64,000 nt of DNA. Origin: Streptococcus urinalis 2285-97 (lineage in GTDB: Bacteria > Bacillota > Bacilli > Lactobacillales > Streptococcaceae). Made by a program: the position numbers and the translations under genes. Under the pieces are notes generated by a model, which was given only the letters and a program-made list of their open reading frames with translations, ran no database searches and was not told the DNA's origin. Location of the stretch: positions 1,192,001 to 1,256,000 of the forward strand of contig NZ_AEUZ02000001.1 in the NCBI RefSeq assembly GCF_000188055.2. Direction: 5' to 3'. Below are positions 17,972-27,274 of this stretch, in pieces. How positions within the stretch are numbered: position 1 is the stretch's first letter; the number at the start of each line of letters is the position of its first letter.

Positions 17972-18227
17972 AATAATTACCTAAAACTTTCTAAGCACAT
18001 AGTGCCAAATACTTAAAGTTCCTATTAGAACTAAGTAGACTTAAAACAACTTTTCTCGAGAATAATCTAGTGACCATTTATAAATTATCTAAAAATGTGA
18101 ATCAAAGTTTTTATCTAGCATTTGTAAACAGAAAACGTTTCCCGTGCCTTAATAACAACTTTATATTAAGTGACCGCACTTTATTTAATTTATATTGTTA
18201 TTATACTACTTTATTTTTGTTTTGCAA
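17972..18227 (-). promoter_or_regulatory. gls cluster promoter and long leader
   Basis: Minus-strand promoter with -35 TTGCAA (18222-18227), a 16-base spacer and -10 TATAAT (18200-18205). About 220 bases of leader follow before the first GlsB gene. They hold a TTCTCGAGAA palindrome (18053-18062) and a cre-like AAACGTTT core (about 18133-18140) that departs from the CcpA consensus. No open frame is seen in the leader. Confidence 0.65.
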
Positions 18228-18339
18228 GTGATATGCTTTATTTTTATAAAATTGTCTCTTTTTTTAAAATTATCTATAAAGCCTGATTTAGAGGCATTTA
18301 AAATAGAAAATATGTTAAACGATTCTTTAGTTTTTCATT

Positions 18340-18387
18340 TAAAAATAAAAAAACAATCTAAAAACCACTGGTTAAATTTTTAGATTG
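18340..18387 (-). terminator. Terminator after pcrA
   Basis: 11-bp hairpin CAATCTAAAAA/TTTTTAGATTG (18354-18387) with a 12-base loop, followed by a long T-rich run on the minus strand. The 18228-18403 stretch holds nothing else I can support. Confidence 0.85.
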
Positions 18388-18403
18388 TCACTTTTATTCT
18401 GTT

Positions 18404-20686
18404 TTAAGTAGTCACTTTTTCAATTGGAGCAACAGAAGCTAATAATTTTTTTAGACCAACTTCAGGAAACTTGATTTTTAATTCCTGTGTTTGACCACTG
18501 CCACTCACTTCGAGAACCGTACCATCTCCCCATTTTTTGTGACGAGCAATATTACCAATTTCCCAATTAACAACTGCTTTTTCTTTAACCTGAGAATGAA
18601 GCAGTTGATTATGGTTTATTGTTTTGGGTTGAACTACTGCTTTACGTTTTTGAAGGGCTTCTTGCAAACTCATGCCTTGTGCAAATTGATTTTCGGTTGA
18701 TTGACTAAATCTCACTCCAAATGATGAATTTGCTGGTCTTGCTAAACCTTGATAGCTAAGCAATTCATCTGAGATTTCTCTTAAGAAACGTGTTGGTCTA
18801 TTATAGGAAGTTTTACCAAACAAGGTTCTGGTATTAGCATTGGTCATAACTAACTCTTCTTCAGCTCTAGTCATACCAACATATGCTAGTCTTCTTTCTT
18901 CTTCTAATTCATCAGGATCTTCTGAAGCTCTAGATAAAGGAAAGACACCTTCTTCCATTCCTATTAAGAAAACAACTGGAAACTCAAGTCCTTTCGCCGC
19001 GTGGAGCGTCATTAATGTCACTTCAGCTGACTCTGAATCTGCATCATCAGTATCAGCTATTAGAGCCAAATCATTCAGGAAACGACCAAGTCTATCAACT
19101 CCTGTTTCAGATTCTTCCACTGGATTAGAATCATCGAAGTTTTTTGTTACTGATAGAAACTCTTCAATATTTTCAATACGAGCTTGACTTTCAAGAGTAT
19201 TTTGGAGTTGTAAATTTTCTAAATACCCACTTTCTTCTAAAATCTCTTCCGTTATTTCAGTAATTGTAAGATCTGAACTCTTTTCTTTTACACTTATCAA
19301 ACAATTAGCTAAATGTAAAATAGCTTGTGCCGTTTTACCTTTAATAGAAGAAAGTAAAATATTTGCTGAGGCATCAAGTAAACTCATATCTGTATCTAGA
19401 GCAAATTGTCTCATTTTTTCTAGTGTTCCTGGTCCAATACCTCTTTTAGGCTCGTTAACAATGCGTTCAAAGCTAATATTGTCAGAACTATTTGCGATTA
19501 GGTTAAGGTAGGCGATAAGATCTCTAATTTCTTTTCGACTATAGAATTTTGTTCCGCCAACCATTGTGTACGGAATATTAGACTTTAAAAAGGCTTCTTC
19601 AATTGTACGAGATTGTGCATTTGTTCTATATAATACTGCAAAATCTTTGAAATTACGACCATTATCAGAAATCATATGATCTATTGTTGAAGCAACAAAA
19701 ATAGCCTCATCTCGCTCATCATTAGCCCTATAATAAACTAATTGCTCACCTTTGGTATTTTGCGTCCAAAGCTTTTTAGGTTTACGATTTCTATTGTTTT
19801 TAATAACCTCATTTGCAGCTTGTAGAATAGTTTGTGTGGAACGATAATTTTCTTCTAGTAGAACAACCTTAGCATCTGGATAATCCTTTTCAAAGTCTAG
19901 AATATTTTGCATATCAGCACCACGCCAGCCATAAATAGATTGATCAGCATCACCAACAACACAAATATTTCTAAATCGTGAAGCTAGTAAGGTTACTAAT
20001 TGATATTGTGCATGATTGGTATCTTGATACTCATCAACGTGAATATACTGATACCGCTGTTGATAATAGGCTAAAATATCAGGATTTTTATCAAATAAAC
20101 GAATGGTCATCATAATCAAATCATCAAAATCAAGTGCTTCACTTCGACGTAATTCTTTTTGATATAACTTATAACATTTTGCAACCATCTTTGTATACAT
20201 ATCAGATGCTTGTAATTCATAAGCATCTTCATCAATTAAAGCATTCTTAGCATTTGATATGGTACCTAAAATGGCTCTTTCATTCCATTTTTTAAGATCT
20301 ACATTTAATGATTTTAAAATCCGTTTCATTAATGTTCGCTGTTCACCGGGATCAACGATAGTAAAGTTTTTACTATAACCAATAGAATCCGCTTCTCTTC
20401 TTAAAATACGAACACACATTGAATGAAAAGTAGCAATTAAAGTATCTTGAGTAGCTGGATTTAAAGCAAGTGCCCTTTCTTTCATCTCACGCGCAGCTTT
20501 ATTTGTAAAAGTAATAGCCAATATATTCCATGGATTGACAAATTTTTCATCAATTAAATAAGCGATACGGTGGGTCAGTACTCTTGTTTTTCCAGAACCA
20601 GCACCAGCCATTATTAATAAAGGACCATCTGTAGTTTCAACTGCTTGAGCTTGTCTTGGATTCATTCCAACTAAAAGTGGATTCAT
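18404..20686 (-). CDS. pcrA: ATP-dependent DNA helicase PcrA/UvrD
   Basis: Superfamily 1A 3'-5' helicase for repair and plasmid or phage rolling-circle replication. 760 aa. Motifs in order: Q-motif LNPRQ-like GMNPRQAQAVE, Walker A GAGSGKTRVLTHR, motif II VDEYQDTNHAQY, motif III GDADQSIYGWRGAD, motif IV LEENYRSTQTI, motif V LMTLHAAKGLEF, motif VI AYVGMTRAEEEL. A tudor-like C-terminal domain (about 690-755) is present. The ATG at 20686 follows AAAGGAGAAAAC; the eight extra codons upstream are rejected. Confidence 0.97.
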   Translation of the reverse strand: MNPLLVGMNPRQAQAVETTDGPLLIMAGAGSGKTRVLTHRIAYLIDEKFVNPWNILAITFTNKAAREMKERALALNPATQDTLIATFHSMCVRILRREADSIGYSKNFTIVDPGEQRTLMKRILKSLNVDLKKWNERAILGTISNAKNALIDEDAYELQASDMYTKMVAKCYKLYQKELRRSEALDFDDLIMMTIRLFDKNPDILAYYQQRYQYIHVDEYQDTNHAQYQLVTLLASRFRNICVVGDADQSIYGWRGADMQNILDFEKDYPDAKVVLLEENYRSTQTILQAANEVIKNNRNRKPKKLWTQNTKGEQLVYYRANDERDEAIFVASTIDHMISDNGRNFKDFAVLYRTNAQSRTIEEAFLKSNIPYTMVGGTKFYSRKEIRDLIAYLNLIANSSDNISFERIVNEPKRGIGPGTLEKMRQFALDTDMSLLDASANILLSSIKGKTAQAILHLANCLISVKEKSSDLTITEITEEILEESGYLENLQLQNTLESQARIENIEEFLSVTKNFDDSNPVEESETGVDRLGRFLNDLALIADTDDADSESAEVTLMTLHAAKGLEFPVVFLIGMEEGVFPLSRASEDPDELEEERRLAYVGMTRAEEELVMTNANTRTLFGKTSYNRPTRFLREISDELLSYQGLARPANSSFGVRFSQSTENQFAQGMSLQEALQKRKAVVQPKTINHNQLLHSQVKEKAVVNWEIGNIARHKKWGDGTVLEVSGSGQTQELKIKFPEVGLKKLLASVAPIEKVTT

Positions 20687-20890
20687 GTTTTCTCCTTTAT
20701 TTTCAATCATGATTTTGATTACTAACTTTAAAATTATATCACGATAGGTCTTAAATTAAAAATAGAATTCCATAATTTAATAGGTGATTTTATTGAAAGT
20801 CAATTATATTTCGTAAATTATTAAAATATTCTTTTAATTCAGAATATTTGTGATATACTAGAAAGTAATTTAATTAAAGGAGATATTAAT

Positions 20891-21979
20891 ATGGAATTTC
20901 AAAGTGTTGTCCGCGGTGAAGCCTCTCAGTATTATGCTGAAATAGGTGCAGTTAATAAGTTAGAAGAAAAAGTTACACTCTTTAAAACACCTATTATTAT
21001 CACCGGTGAGAAGTCCTATCAAGCTTTTTTAGACGTCCGTGAAAAAGAGCCAGAATTTCCAGTCTTACGCTATGACCGTACAGCTAGTCATGAAAATATG
21101 GATTTATTAGCTTCTCAAGCAAAAGAATTAGGCGCAGATCTTTTAATAGGTATTGGCGGTGGTAAAGTCTTAGATACTACAAAAGGTACGGCAGAACGAT
21201 TAAACGTTGATTTTGTCTTAATACCAACTGTTGCCGGAACTTGTGCCTGTGCGACCCCAGTAGCTGCCGTCTATAACCCTGATCATTCCTTTAAATGTGT
21301 TGATTATTATCAACGCTCTGGCTTTTTAACGCTAGTTGATTATGATTTATTGGTCAAATCACCAAGAGAATATTTGATTGGCGGTATTTGTGATACACTA
21401 GCTAAATGGTATGAATCAGAAATTATTAATCGACAAAAAGATAAACAAGAATTACCAGCTATGGTGCAATTAGGTCTTGCTGCAGCTAAAGTTTCGATTG
21501 ATGTTTTGTTAAAAGATACCAAAGCATCACTTCAATCTCATTCAAAAGAGGAAGTAACACCTGCATTTGAACGTGTGGTAGATACTGTATTTGCTGTTTC
21601 AGCTTATGTTGGTTGCCTTGCCTGTGAAGCTGGTCGTATGGCCGGAGCTCACGCAATTCATAATGGTCTGACTCAATATTCTGAAACAAATACTATACAA
21701 CATGGCGTTAAAGTTGCCTATGGAATCTTAGTTCAACTTTGTGCAACCAATGATATTGATGAAGTGAAAAAATTAGTTCCATTTTATCAAGAAAATGGCT
21801 TTATTTATTCATGGGATCAACTTCATATTACTAGTGCAAGCTTTGAAGAAGCTGCTCATAAAGTTGCTAAATTTGCAGCTTCAGATAGAGAAACATTCAA
21901 TTTAGCAGTTAAAAATGTAACAACCGAAGAAGTTTACCAAGCAATGGTGACTTTAGAGGACACCATAAATTCTCTTTAA
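20891..21979 (+). CDS. GldA-like iron/zinc-containing alcohol dehydrogenase
   Basis: 362-aa NAD-dependent dehydrogenase of the glycerol-dehydrogenase branch of the group III alcohol dehydrogenases. The NAD-binding GIGGGKVLDTTKG lies near residue 98. The metal ligands are expected in GGICDTLAKWYES (Asp), GAHAIHNGL (His) and QHGVKVAYG (His). The substrate is not predictable, and several streptococcal members of this subgroup are uncharacterised. Divergent from pcrA. An extended -10 (TGATATACT) lies upstream, and AAAGGAGAT supports the ATG. Confidence 0.8.
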   Translation: MEFQSVVRGEASQYYAEIGAVNKLEEKVTLFKTPIIITGEKSYQAFLDVREKEPEFPVLRYDRTASHENMDLLASQAKELGADLLIGIGGGKVLDTTKGTAERLNVDFVLIPTVAGTCACATPVAAVYNPDHSFKCVDYYQRSGFLTLVDYDLLVKSPREYLIGGICDTLAKWYESEIINRQKDKQELPAMVQLGLAAAKVSIDVLLKDTKASLQSHSKEEVTPAFERVVDTVFAVSAYVGCLACEAGRMAGAHAIHNGLTQYSETNTIQHGVKVAYGILVQLCATNDIDEVKKLVPFYQENGFIYSWDQLHITSASFEEAAHKVAKFAASDRETFNLAVKNVTTEEVYQAMVTLEDTINSL

Positions 21980-22048
21980 GCTCAGTTGACAAAATGAATA
22001 AGTTTCGTTATGATAAAAAAATCAATTAAATAAAATCCGAATGATATT

Positions 22049-22241
22049 ATACAGGAGAAGAAAGTTTCACTTTCGCCGAAGGAGTTATACTCTCAGGTAT
22101 CTCAATTGAGATGGGACTGTTTAATGGACGGGCTTCTGGAGAGACCTTGAGAATTTTTAATTCTCACCTTTTTAAAAGGACGGCGCCGAAGGGGCAAGGC
22201 TAATAAGTACAAGCTCAATCTCTCAGGCAAAAGGACAGAAG
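22049..22241 (+). ncRNA. Tandem glycine riboswitch
   Basis: Two glycine aptamers in series. Aptamer 1 spans about 22051-22120, with GCCGAAGGAG, CTCTCAGG and closing GGGACTGT pairing with ACAG. Aptamer 2 spans about 22133-22241: TTCTGGAGAGACC, GCCGAAGGGGCAAGG, ATCTCTCAGGCAAAAGGACAGAAG, with P1 formed by CTTCTG (22133-22138) and CAGAAG (22236-22241). It lies 123 bases before an AGCS-family symporter. The same association is known in other streptococci. Confidence 0.92.
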
Positions 22242-22308
22242 GTAAGTAAGTATTATTTTGTAATGCCTTGATAGAAATCACGACAGTCTATTTACTTATC
22301 CATTCAGA

Positions 22309-22337
22309 AGTTATCTAGTCATAGATAACTTTTTTTG
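22309..22337 (+). terminator. Riboswitch-controlled terminator
   Basis: 9-bp hairpin AGTTATCTA/TAGATAACT with a 4-base loop (22309-22330) and seven T, between the glycine aptamers and the symporter start. This is the expression platform. A second CAGAAG at 22305-22310 overlaps its base and could compete with aptamer 2 P1. Confidence 0.88.
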
Positions 22338-22363
22338 TATAGCATTTCGGTAAGGAGAATAGG

Positions 22364-23701
22364 GTGTATACACTTTTAAAAATGATTGACAACTTCATTT
22401 GGGGACTTCCTTTATTACTATTATTAGTAGGAACTGGATGTTACTTAAGTTGTCGATTAAAACTTATCCAAATCATACGATTAAAATTAGCATTCACAAT
22501 GATTTTTAAAAAGAGTAACGATACAGGTGATATCACAAGTTTTGCTGCATTAGCAACAGCACTTGCAGCAACAGTCGGAACGGGAAATATCGTTGGTGTC
22601 GCAACTGCTATCAAATCTGGAGGTCCTGGTGCTCTTTTTTGGATGTGGGTTGCAGCTTTTTTTGGTATGGCGACAAAATATTCAGAAGGATTTTTAGCTA
22701 TAAAATACCGAATTAAAGACAGTAACCACCAAATATCTGGTGGACCAATGTACTATATCACTAATGGTATGGGTAAACAGTGGAAACCGTTAGCTTTCAT
22801 GTTTGCCATTTCAGGACTTTTGGTTGCTTTGTTTGGAATTGGTACCTTTACTCAAGTAAATGCAATAACTTCTGCTCTACACCATAGTTTTGGTATGTCT
22901 TCCAAATTAATAAGTATCATTCTTGCTCTATTTGTGGCTATTATCATTTTTGGTGGTATACAGTCTATTTCAACTTTATCAGGAAAAATTGTGCCTCTCA
23001 TGGCGATTTTCTACATTGGCTCTTCTTTGATCATTATTATTGTCAATATCAAGCTTTTACTACCAAGTCTTATCTTAATTCTTAAATCAGCTTTTACACC
23101 AACAGCAGCTATTGGAGGTTTTTCTGGTAGCCTTGTAAAAGATGCTATACAAAAAGGAATTGCTAGAGGTATTTTTTCAAATGAATCAGGCCTGGGATCA
23201 GCTCCTATTGCAGCTGCTGCTGCTAAAACAAATGAACCTGTTGAGCAGGGTCTTGTATCAATGATTGGTACTTTCATTGATACATTAATTATTTGTAGTT
23301 TAACCGGATTATCTATAATCATAACAGGTCAATGGCAAAGTTCACTTGAAGGTGCACCCTTAACACAATCTGCGTTTGTAAGTGTTTTTGGACAAATTGG
23401 TGGTCTTATTATTAGTCTATCATTAGTTTTATTTGCTTTTACAACAATCTTAGGATGGTCATACTATGGAGAAAAATGTTTTACCTTTTTATTTCGTGTT
23501 GAATGGATTAACTATTATAGACTTATTTTTATTTGTATGATTGCATTAGGAGGCTTTTTAAATTTAAATGTTATTTGGTATCTTGCTGATATTGTTAATG
23601 GACTTATGGCATTACCAAATTTAATTGCAATCAACTTTTTAGCACCAATTATTATTAAGGAAACAAATCACTATTTTAAAACTCTAAACTCAAAAACATA
23701 A
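22364..23701 (+). CDS. AGCS-family sodium:alanine/glycine symporter
   Basis: 445-aa integral membrane protein that imports small neutral amino acids with sodium. Typical AGCS segments: TALAATVGTGNIVGVATAI, GGPGALFWMWVAAFFGMATKYSE, GGPMYYI and FSNESGLGSAPIAAAAAKT. About ten hydrophobic helices are visible. I use the GTG at 22364 because TAAGGAG sits 6 bases before it; the next ATG is six codons later. Regulation by the glycine riboswitch upstream makes glycine the most likely physiological substrate or signal. Confidence 0.93.
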   Translation: MYTLLKMIDNFIWGLPLLLLLVGTGCYLSCRLKLIQIIRLKLAFTMIFKKSNDTGDITSFAALATALAATVGTGNIVGVATAIKSGGPGALFWMWVAAFFGMATKYSEGFLAIKYRIKDSNHQISGGPMYYITNGMGKQWKPLAFMFAISGLLVALFGIGTFTQVNAITSALHHSFGMSSKLISIILALFVAIIIFGGIQSISTLSGKIVPLMAIFYIGSSLIIIIVNIKLLLPSLILILKSAFTPTAAIGGFSGSLVKDAIQKGIARGIFSNESGLGSAPIAAAAAKTNEPVEQGLVSMIGTFIDTLIICSLTGLSIIITGQWQSSLEGAPLTQSAFVSVFGQIGGLIISLSLVLFAFTTILGWSYYGEKCFTFLFRVEWINYYRLIFICMIALGGFLNLNVIWYLADIVNGLMALPNLIAINFLAPIIIKETNHYFKTLNSKT

Positions 23702-23735
23702 GAGTCACCTCAAGTCTTTAAAATCAACTTTATGA

Positions 23736-23741
23736 TATAAT
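23736..23741 (+). promoter_or_regulatory. -10 box before mntE
   Basis: TATAAT with an upstream TGA (extended -10 TGATATAAT), 20 bases before the mntE ATG. The -35 is poor. Confidence 0.6.
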
Positions 23742-23761
23742 AAATCAATATGGAGGGTAAT

Positions 23762-25003
23762 ATGTCAACACCTACAGAAGATTTAAAAATAGCTAAAAGA
23801 GGACCAATTGTCAGCATTTTTGTCTATTTAGTATTAGCTATTGCAAAGTTATTAGTTGGTTTCTTTTTAAATGCTAGTTCGCTGATAGCAGATGGATTTA
23901 ATAACCTATCAGATATCGTTGGAAATGTCACTCTTTTGATTGGACTACAATTAGCAAGTCGTCCAGCTGATCAAGATCACCGATTTGGTCACTGGAAGAT
24001 TGAAGATTTATCTAGTCTTCTTACTTCGATTATTATGTTTATAGTAGGTATTCAAGTACTAATAGAAACTATTCAAAAAATTTTTTCAAATGAGAAAGTT
24101 ACGATTGACAGACTTGGTGCCATAGTTGGTATAATCTCTGCAATTGCTTTATTTTTGGTTTATCTTTATAATAAACACCTCTCAAAAAAAGTAAGATCAA
24201 GTGCTCTAGTAGCAGCTTCAAAAGATAATTTATCCGATGCTGTCACCTCATTAGGAACTTCTATTGCTATTATTGCTGCTTCACTCCATTTGCCAATTAT
24301 TGATAGAATTGCTGCAATTATCATCACTTATTTTATTTTAAAAACAGCCTATGACATTTTTATGGAAAGTGCCTTTAGTTTATCAGATGGCTTTGATGAA
24401 CGGCAGCTTAAAAAATATGAAAAAGCCATTCTAGAAATTCCCAAAATTTCTGCAGTTAAATCTCAACGCGGTAGAACTTATGGGAGTAATATTTTTCTTG
24501 ATATTGTGCTAGAGATGAACCCCGATCTTTCTGTTTATGAGAGTCATGCTATTACTGAGCAAGTTGAGGAATTATTAAGTGAGCGTTTCTCAGTCTATGA
24601 TATTGATGTTCATGTTGAACCCGCACCAATTCCTGAAGATGAAATCTTTGAAAATGTATTTCAAAATATATACCGTAATGAAAAGATGATTTTAGCAAAA
24701 GTTCCTGGTTATGAAACTTATATATCAAGTCATTTTTACTATATCAATGCCTCAGGTGAATGGCTTAGTGCTGAGCAATTCTTGAACCTTAAAGAATCTT
24801 TTGCTCCAAATTTCAAGTCATTCAAAATTGATTCTATCAGTCAAAAGACTAAATTAGTGACTTATATCTTAGATGGACAACGGCATTCTAGTATTTGGCG
24901 AAGAAACGAAACTTGGTTTATACTCTTTCATCAGGTAACTGAAAGTTCAAAACCTCATATAACAAAACATTATCAGATTAGAAGATTAAACAAAAAAGAA
25001 TGA
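23762..25003 (+). CDS. mntE: Manganese efflux CDF transporter MntE
   Basis: 413-aa cation diffusion facilitator. Six hydrophobic helices fill the first 200 residues. The metal-site helices read ADGFNNLSDIVGN and KDNLSDAVTSLGT, with Asn-Asp pairs in place of the His-Asp of zinc exporters, as in manganese-specific MntE. The C-terminal cytoplasmic domain includes KSQRGRTYGSNIFLDIVLEM and DVHVEPAPIPEDEI, closely resembling the pneumococcal MntE as I recall it. The ATG at 23762 follows GGAGGGTAAT and is preferred over one four codons earlier. No PerR or MntR box could be assigned. Confidence 0.88.
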   Translation: MSTPTEDLKIAKRGPIVSIFVYLVLAIAKLLVGFFLNASSLIADGFNNLSDIVGNVTLLIGLQLASRPADQDHRFGHWKIEDLSSLLTSIIMFIVGIQVLIETIQKIFSNEKVTIDRLGAIVGIISAIALFLVYLYNKHLSKKVRSSALVAASKDNLSDAVTSLGTSIAIIAASLHLPIIDRIAAIIITYFILKTAYDIFMESAFSLSDGFDERQLKKYEKAILEIPKISAVKSQRGRTYGSNIFLDIVLEMNPDLSVYESHAITEQVEELLSERFSVYDIDVHVEPAPIPEDEIFENVFQNIYRNEKMILAKVPGYETYISSHFYYINASGEWLSAEQFLNLKESFAPNFKSFKIDSISQKTKLVTYILDGQRHSSIWRRNETWFILFHQVTESSKPHITKHYQIRRLNKKE

Positions 25004-25026
25004 TTCAATTAAATCATTCTTTTATT
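24994..25026. terminator. Bidirectional terminator between mntE and broken ABC operon
   Basis: 12-bp hairpin AAAAGAATGATT/AATCATTCTTTT (24994-25023) flanked by A and T runs, so it can serve both converging units. Confidence 0.88.
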
Positions 25027-25860
25027 TTATGTTTGAAGTTGCCACATCCTCACCAAACCACTTTTTCGAAATTTCTTGAAATTTTCCAGTCTTATGGAGT
25101 TTAACTAAGGCAGCATTAACTTTTTTAACAAGTGTTTTATCAGATTTTCGCATTCCTATTGCAAAATCCTCACCCTTAAATTTACTATTAACAATATTAT
25201 AGCGATCTAATTGGCCTTCTTGTTTCAGGTAATAATTTGCATAAACCTTGTCAATCAGTAAAACATCAATTCGATTATTTTTCAAATCAATAAAAGCTTG
25301 TGTAAAGGTTTCATACTGTGTTGCGTCTTTATCCTTAAAATTATCCTTTAAAATACTTGGGTTAGCTGTTAAGGCATCGTAACCCGATGATCCTGATTGT
25401 GCACCAAGTACTTTACCTTTCATTGCAGAAAATGACGTAATCTGTGATGATTTTTTAGTTACTAATACTTGCTCATTTTTCATATAAGGTTTTGAAAAAG
25501 CAACCTTAGCTTTTCTTTCTTTTGTAATGGAATAGCCATTCCAAATCAAATCATTTTACCGTTTTTGAGTTCAGTCTCTTTCAAATCCCAATTAATTGGC
25601 TGAAATTTAACTTTTATACCATATTGTTTAAATACAGCCTTTGCAAGATCAACATCAAAACCACTATTTTTACCATGAACATCTTTAAAACCCATCGGTA
25701 CAAAAGTATTATCAAAACCTAATGTTATCGTTTTTTTTGAAGTATAAGTCTTCCATTGATCAGATTGTGCTTTTTTGGCTTCAGAACTTGAACATGCTGT
25801 TAAAAAACTTAATAATGCTATGAATACCGTTATTTTTATAAAACCTTTAAATTTCTTCAT
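25022..25860 (-). pseudogene. Amino-acid ABC transporter substrate-binding lipoprotein, frameshifted
   Basis: The reading frame is split in two. The first part (25860-25546) has a lipoprotein signal (LTACS) and the N-terminal lobe of a family 3 solute-binding protein (KKTITLGFDNTFVPMGF). The second part (25549-25022) holds the rest, ending GKFQEISKKWFGED. One base appears lost around 25551: adding a T restores KNGKIDLIWNGYSITKER, the normal family sequence at this place. The two parts together would make about 279 aa, full length. The partner ATPase and permease genes are also damaged. Confidence 0.88.
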
Positions 25861-25882
25861 AAATCATACCTACTTTAATCTT

Positions 25883-26513
25883 TTATTTAGGATTAAATTT
25901 TACTATACTATCAGAAATAGTTTCTGCAAATTTTAGATCATGAGTGACAACAATTTGTGTCATACCAGAAGCTTTATTTTGTAAAATTAATCGTTCAACT
26001 TCTTGTCGCAATTCTGGGTCCAAAGCACTAGTTGGTTCATCATAACCTATTATTTGTGGGTCAATCATCATTGCTCTAGCCAAAGCTACACGCTGTTTTT
26101 GTCCTCCTGAAAGAGAATGAGGATAAGCATGAATATGTTCCGTTAAACCTAGCGGTGTCAATAAATCAATTGCTTTTTGCTTTGCAACTTCTTTTGAAAT
26201 TCCCATAGTTTTTGTGGGTGACAAAATCATATTTTCCAAAACAGTTAAATGTGGAAATAATTGAAAATCTTGAAAAACAAACCCTAATAAATTGAGTTGT
26301 TCTAAGTGATCAATTGAAACTTGATTTCCGTTATAAAAGATTTCACCAGAGTCAATACTCTCTAAACCTGCTAGCATACGAAGTAGCGTTGTTTTACCAC
26401 CACCAGAAGGACCAACTAAGGACACTATTTTTCCTTTTTTTTATATCTAAATCAAATTGATTAAAAATATATTTTTGACCAAATTGTTTGGAAATATTTC
26501 TTAATTCTAACAT
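25883..26513 (-). pseudogene. Amino-acid ABC transporter ATPase, frameshifted
   Basis: Starting at ATG 26513 the protein reads MLELRNISKQFGQKYIF and continues for 29 codons to a run of eight A (minus strand, plus-strand T-run about 26435-26442), then stops at TAG. Taking out one A restores DIKKGKIVSLVGPSGGGKTT and the complete ATPase: Walker A GPSGGGKTT, signature LSGGQKQRVALA, Walker B IIGYDEPTSALDP, and H-loop VTHD. The downstream part is open from 26425. A restart inside it would lack the first strand of the fold. Confidence 0.88.
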
Positions 26514-26525
26514 ATATGGGACTCC

Positions 26526-26765
26526 TTACTTGTAATAGTTAAATTTCTTCTCAATCTGTTTAGAAAGAATGGTAACCAAACCAATCAAAAGTAAATATAT
26601 GGCCCCAGCAATAAACATTGGTGCTAATGTCGCATCTCTGTTGGCAGCAGTTTTACTAGCAAGTAACAGATCACCAACCCCAAGCACATAAACCAGAGAT
26701 GAATCTTTAACTAAGTTAATGACTTCATTGAAAACACTTGGCAAAACCTCTAAAATATATGACAT
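26526..26765 (-). pseudogene. Amino-acid ABC permease, internal deletion
   Basis: Only 79 aa remain of a family usually 210-230 aa. The first six or so residues (MSYILE), with a good GGAGAAAGT ribosome site and TATAAT (26792-26797) upstream, look like the original start. The rest matches the C-terminal part of a HisM-type permease (LPSVFNEVINLVKDSSLVYVLGVGDLL). The EAA loop and the first helices are missing. Both joined regions in this family contain VLPS, so the deletion may have occurred between short repeats. Upstream of the broken ATPase by 12 bases. Confidence 0.8.
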
Positions 26766-26830
26766 ACTTTCTCCAATACAAATAAATTATTATTATAACA
26801 AAATTTTGAGTAAAATTGCATAAATTTTAT

Positions 26831-26856
26831 AAAAATACACAATCTTGTGTATTTTT
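26831..26856. terminator. Terminator after phnA remnant
   Basis: Perfect 12-bp inverted repeat AAAAATACACAA/TTGTGTATTTTT with a 2-base centre; able to terminate on either strand. Confidence 0.85.
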
Positions 26857-26859
26857 ATT

Positions 26860-27198
26860 TTATATTTTTTTGACGAATTCAGATTTAAGAGCCATAGCAC
26901 CAAATCCAGCAATTTTACAATCTATATTGTGATCGCCATTAACCAATCTAATATTTTTTACTTTTGTTCCTTGTTTCAAGTCTTTTGATACCCCTTTAAC
27001 TTTTAAATCTTTAATAGTCATTATGGTATCGCCATCTTGCAATAAATTACCATTGGCATCTCTCACCTTAAGACCATCCTCAGAATGATCTTCATGATTA
27101 TTTGGTGACTATTCAAATGAACAAATTAGGCAAATTAATAATAACCCATTCTCATAAACATAGTCTGAATTACACTTTAAACAATTTGGAAGTGACAT
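26860..27198 (-). pseudogene. PhnA/YjdM zinc-ribbon protein, nonsense mutation
   Basis: From ATG 27198 (after AAGGAGAT) the frame reads MSLPNCLKCNSDYVYENG, with the zinc-ribbon cysteine pairs CLKC and CLIC, then FE-stop-SPNN. The single TAG at 27109-27111 stands where the family has Trp (SFEW). The rest is open to 26860 and matches the PhnA C-terminal domain ([31 protein letters not shown]). Without the stop it would be 112 aa, the normal length. A restart downstream would lack the zinc ribbon. Confidence 0.9.
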
Positions 27199-27274
27199 TT
27201 TTATCTCCTTATTAATCCTAAAAAAATGATATTTTTCTATTTTACTGTAGTTTCTAAACTTTGGCAAGATAAAA

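Noticed and set aside
18130..18143. cre (CcpA) site before the gls cluster
   Set aside because: The core AAACGTTT is right, but three conserved positions differ from the consensus; kept only as a remark.
18195..18383. A 62-codon plus-strand frame between the gls cluster and pcrA
   Set aside because: It runs through the gls promoter and pcrA terminator, is AT-driven in composition and has no ribosome site.
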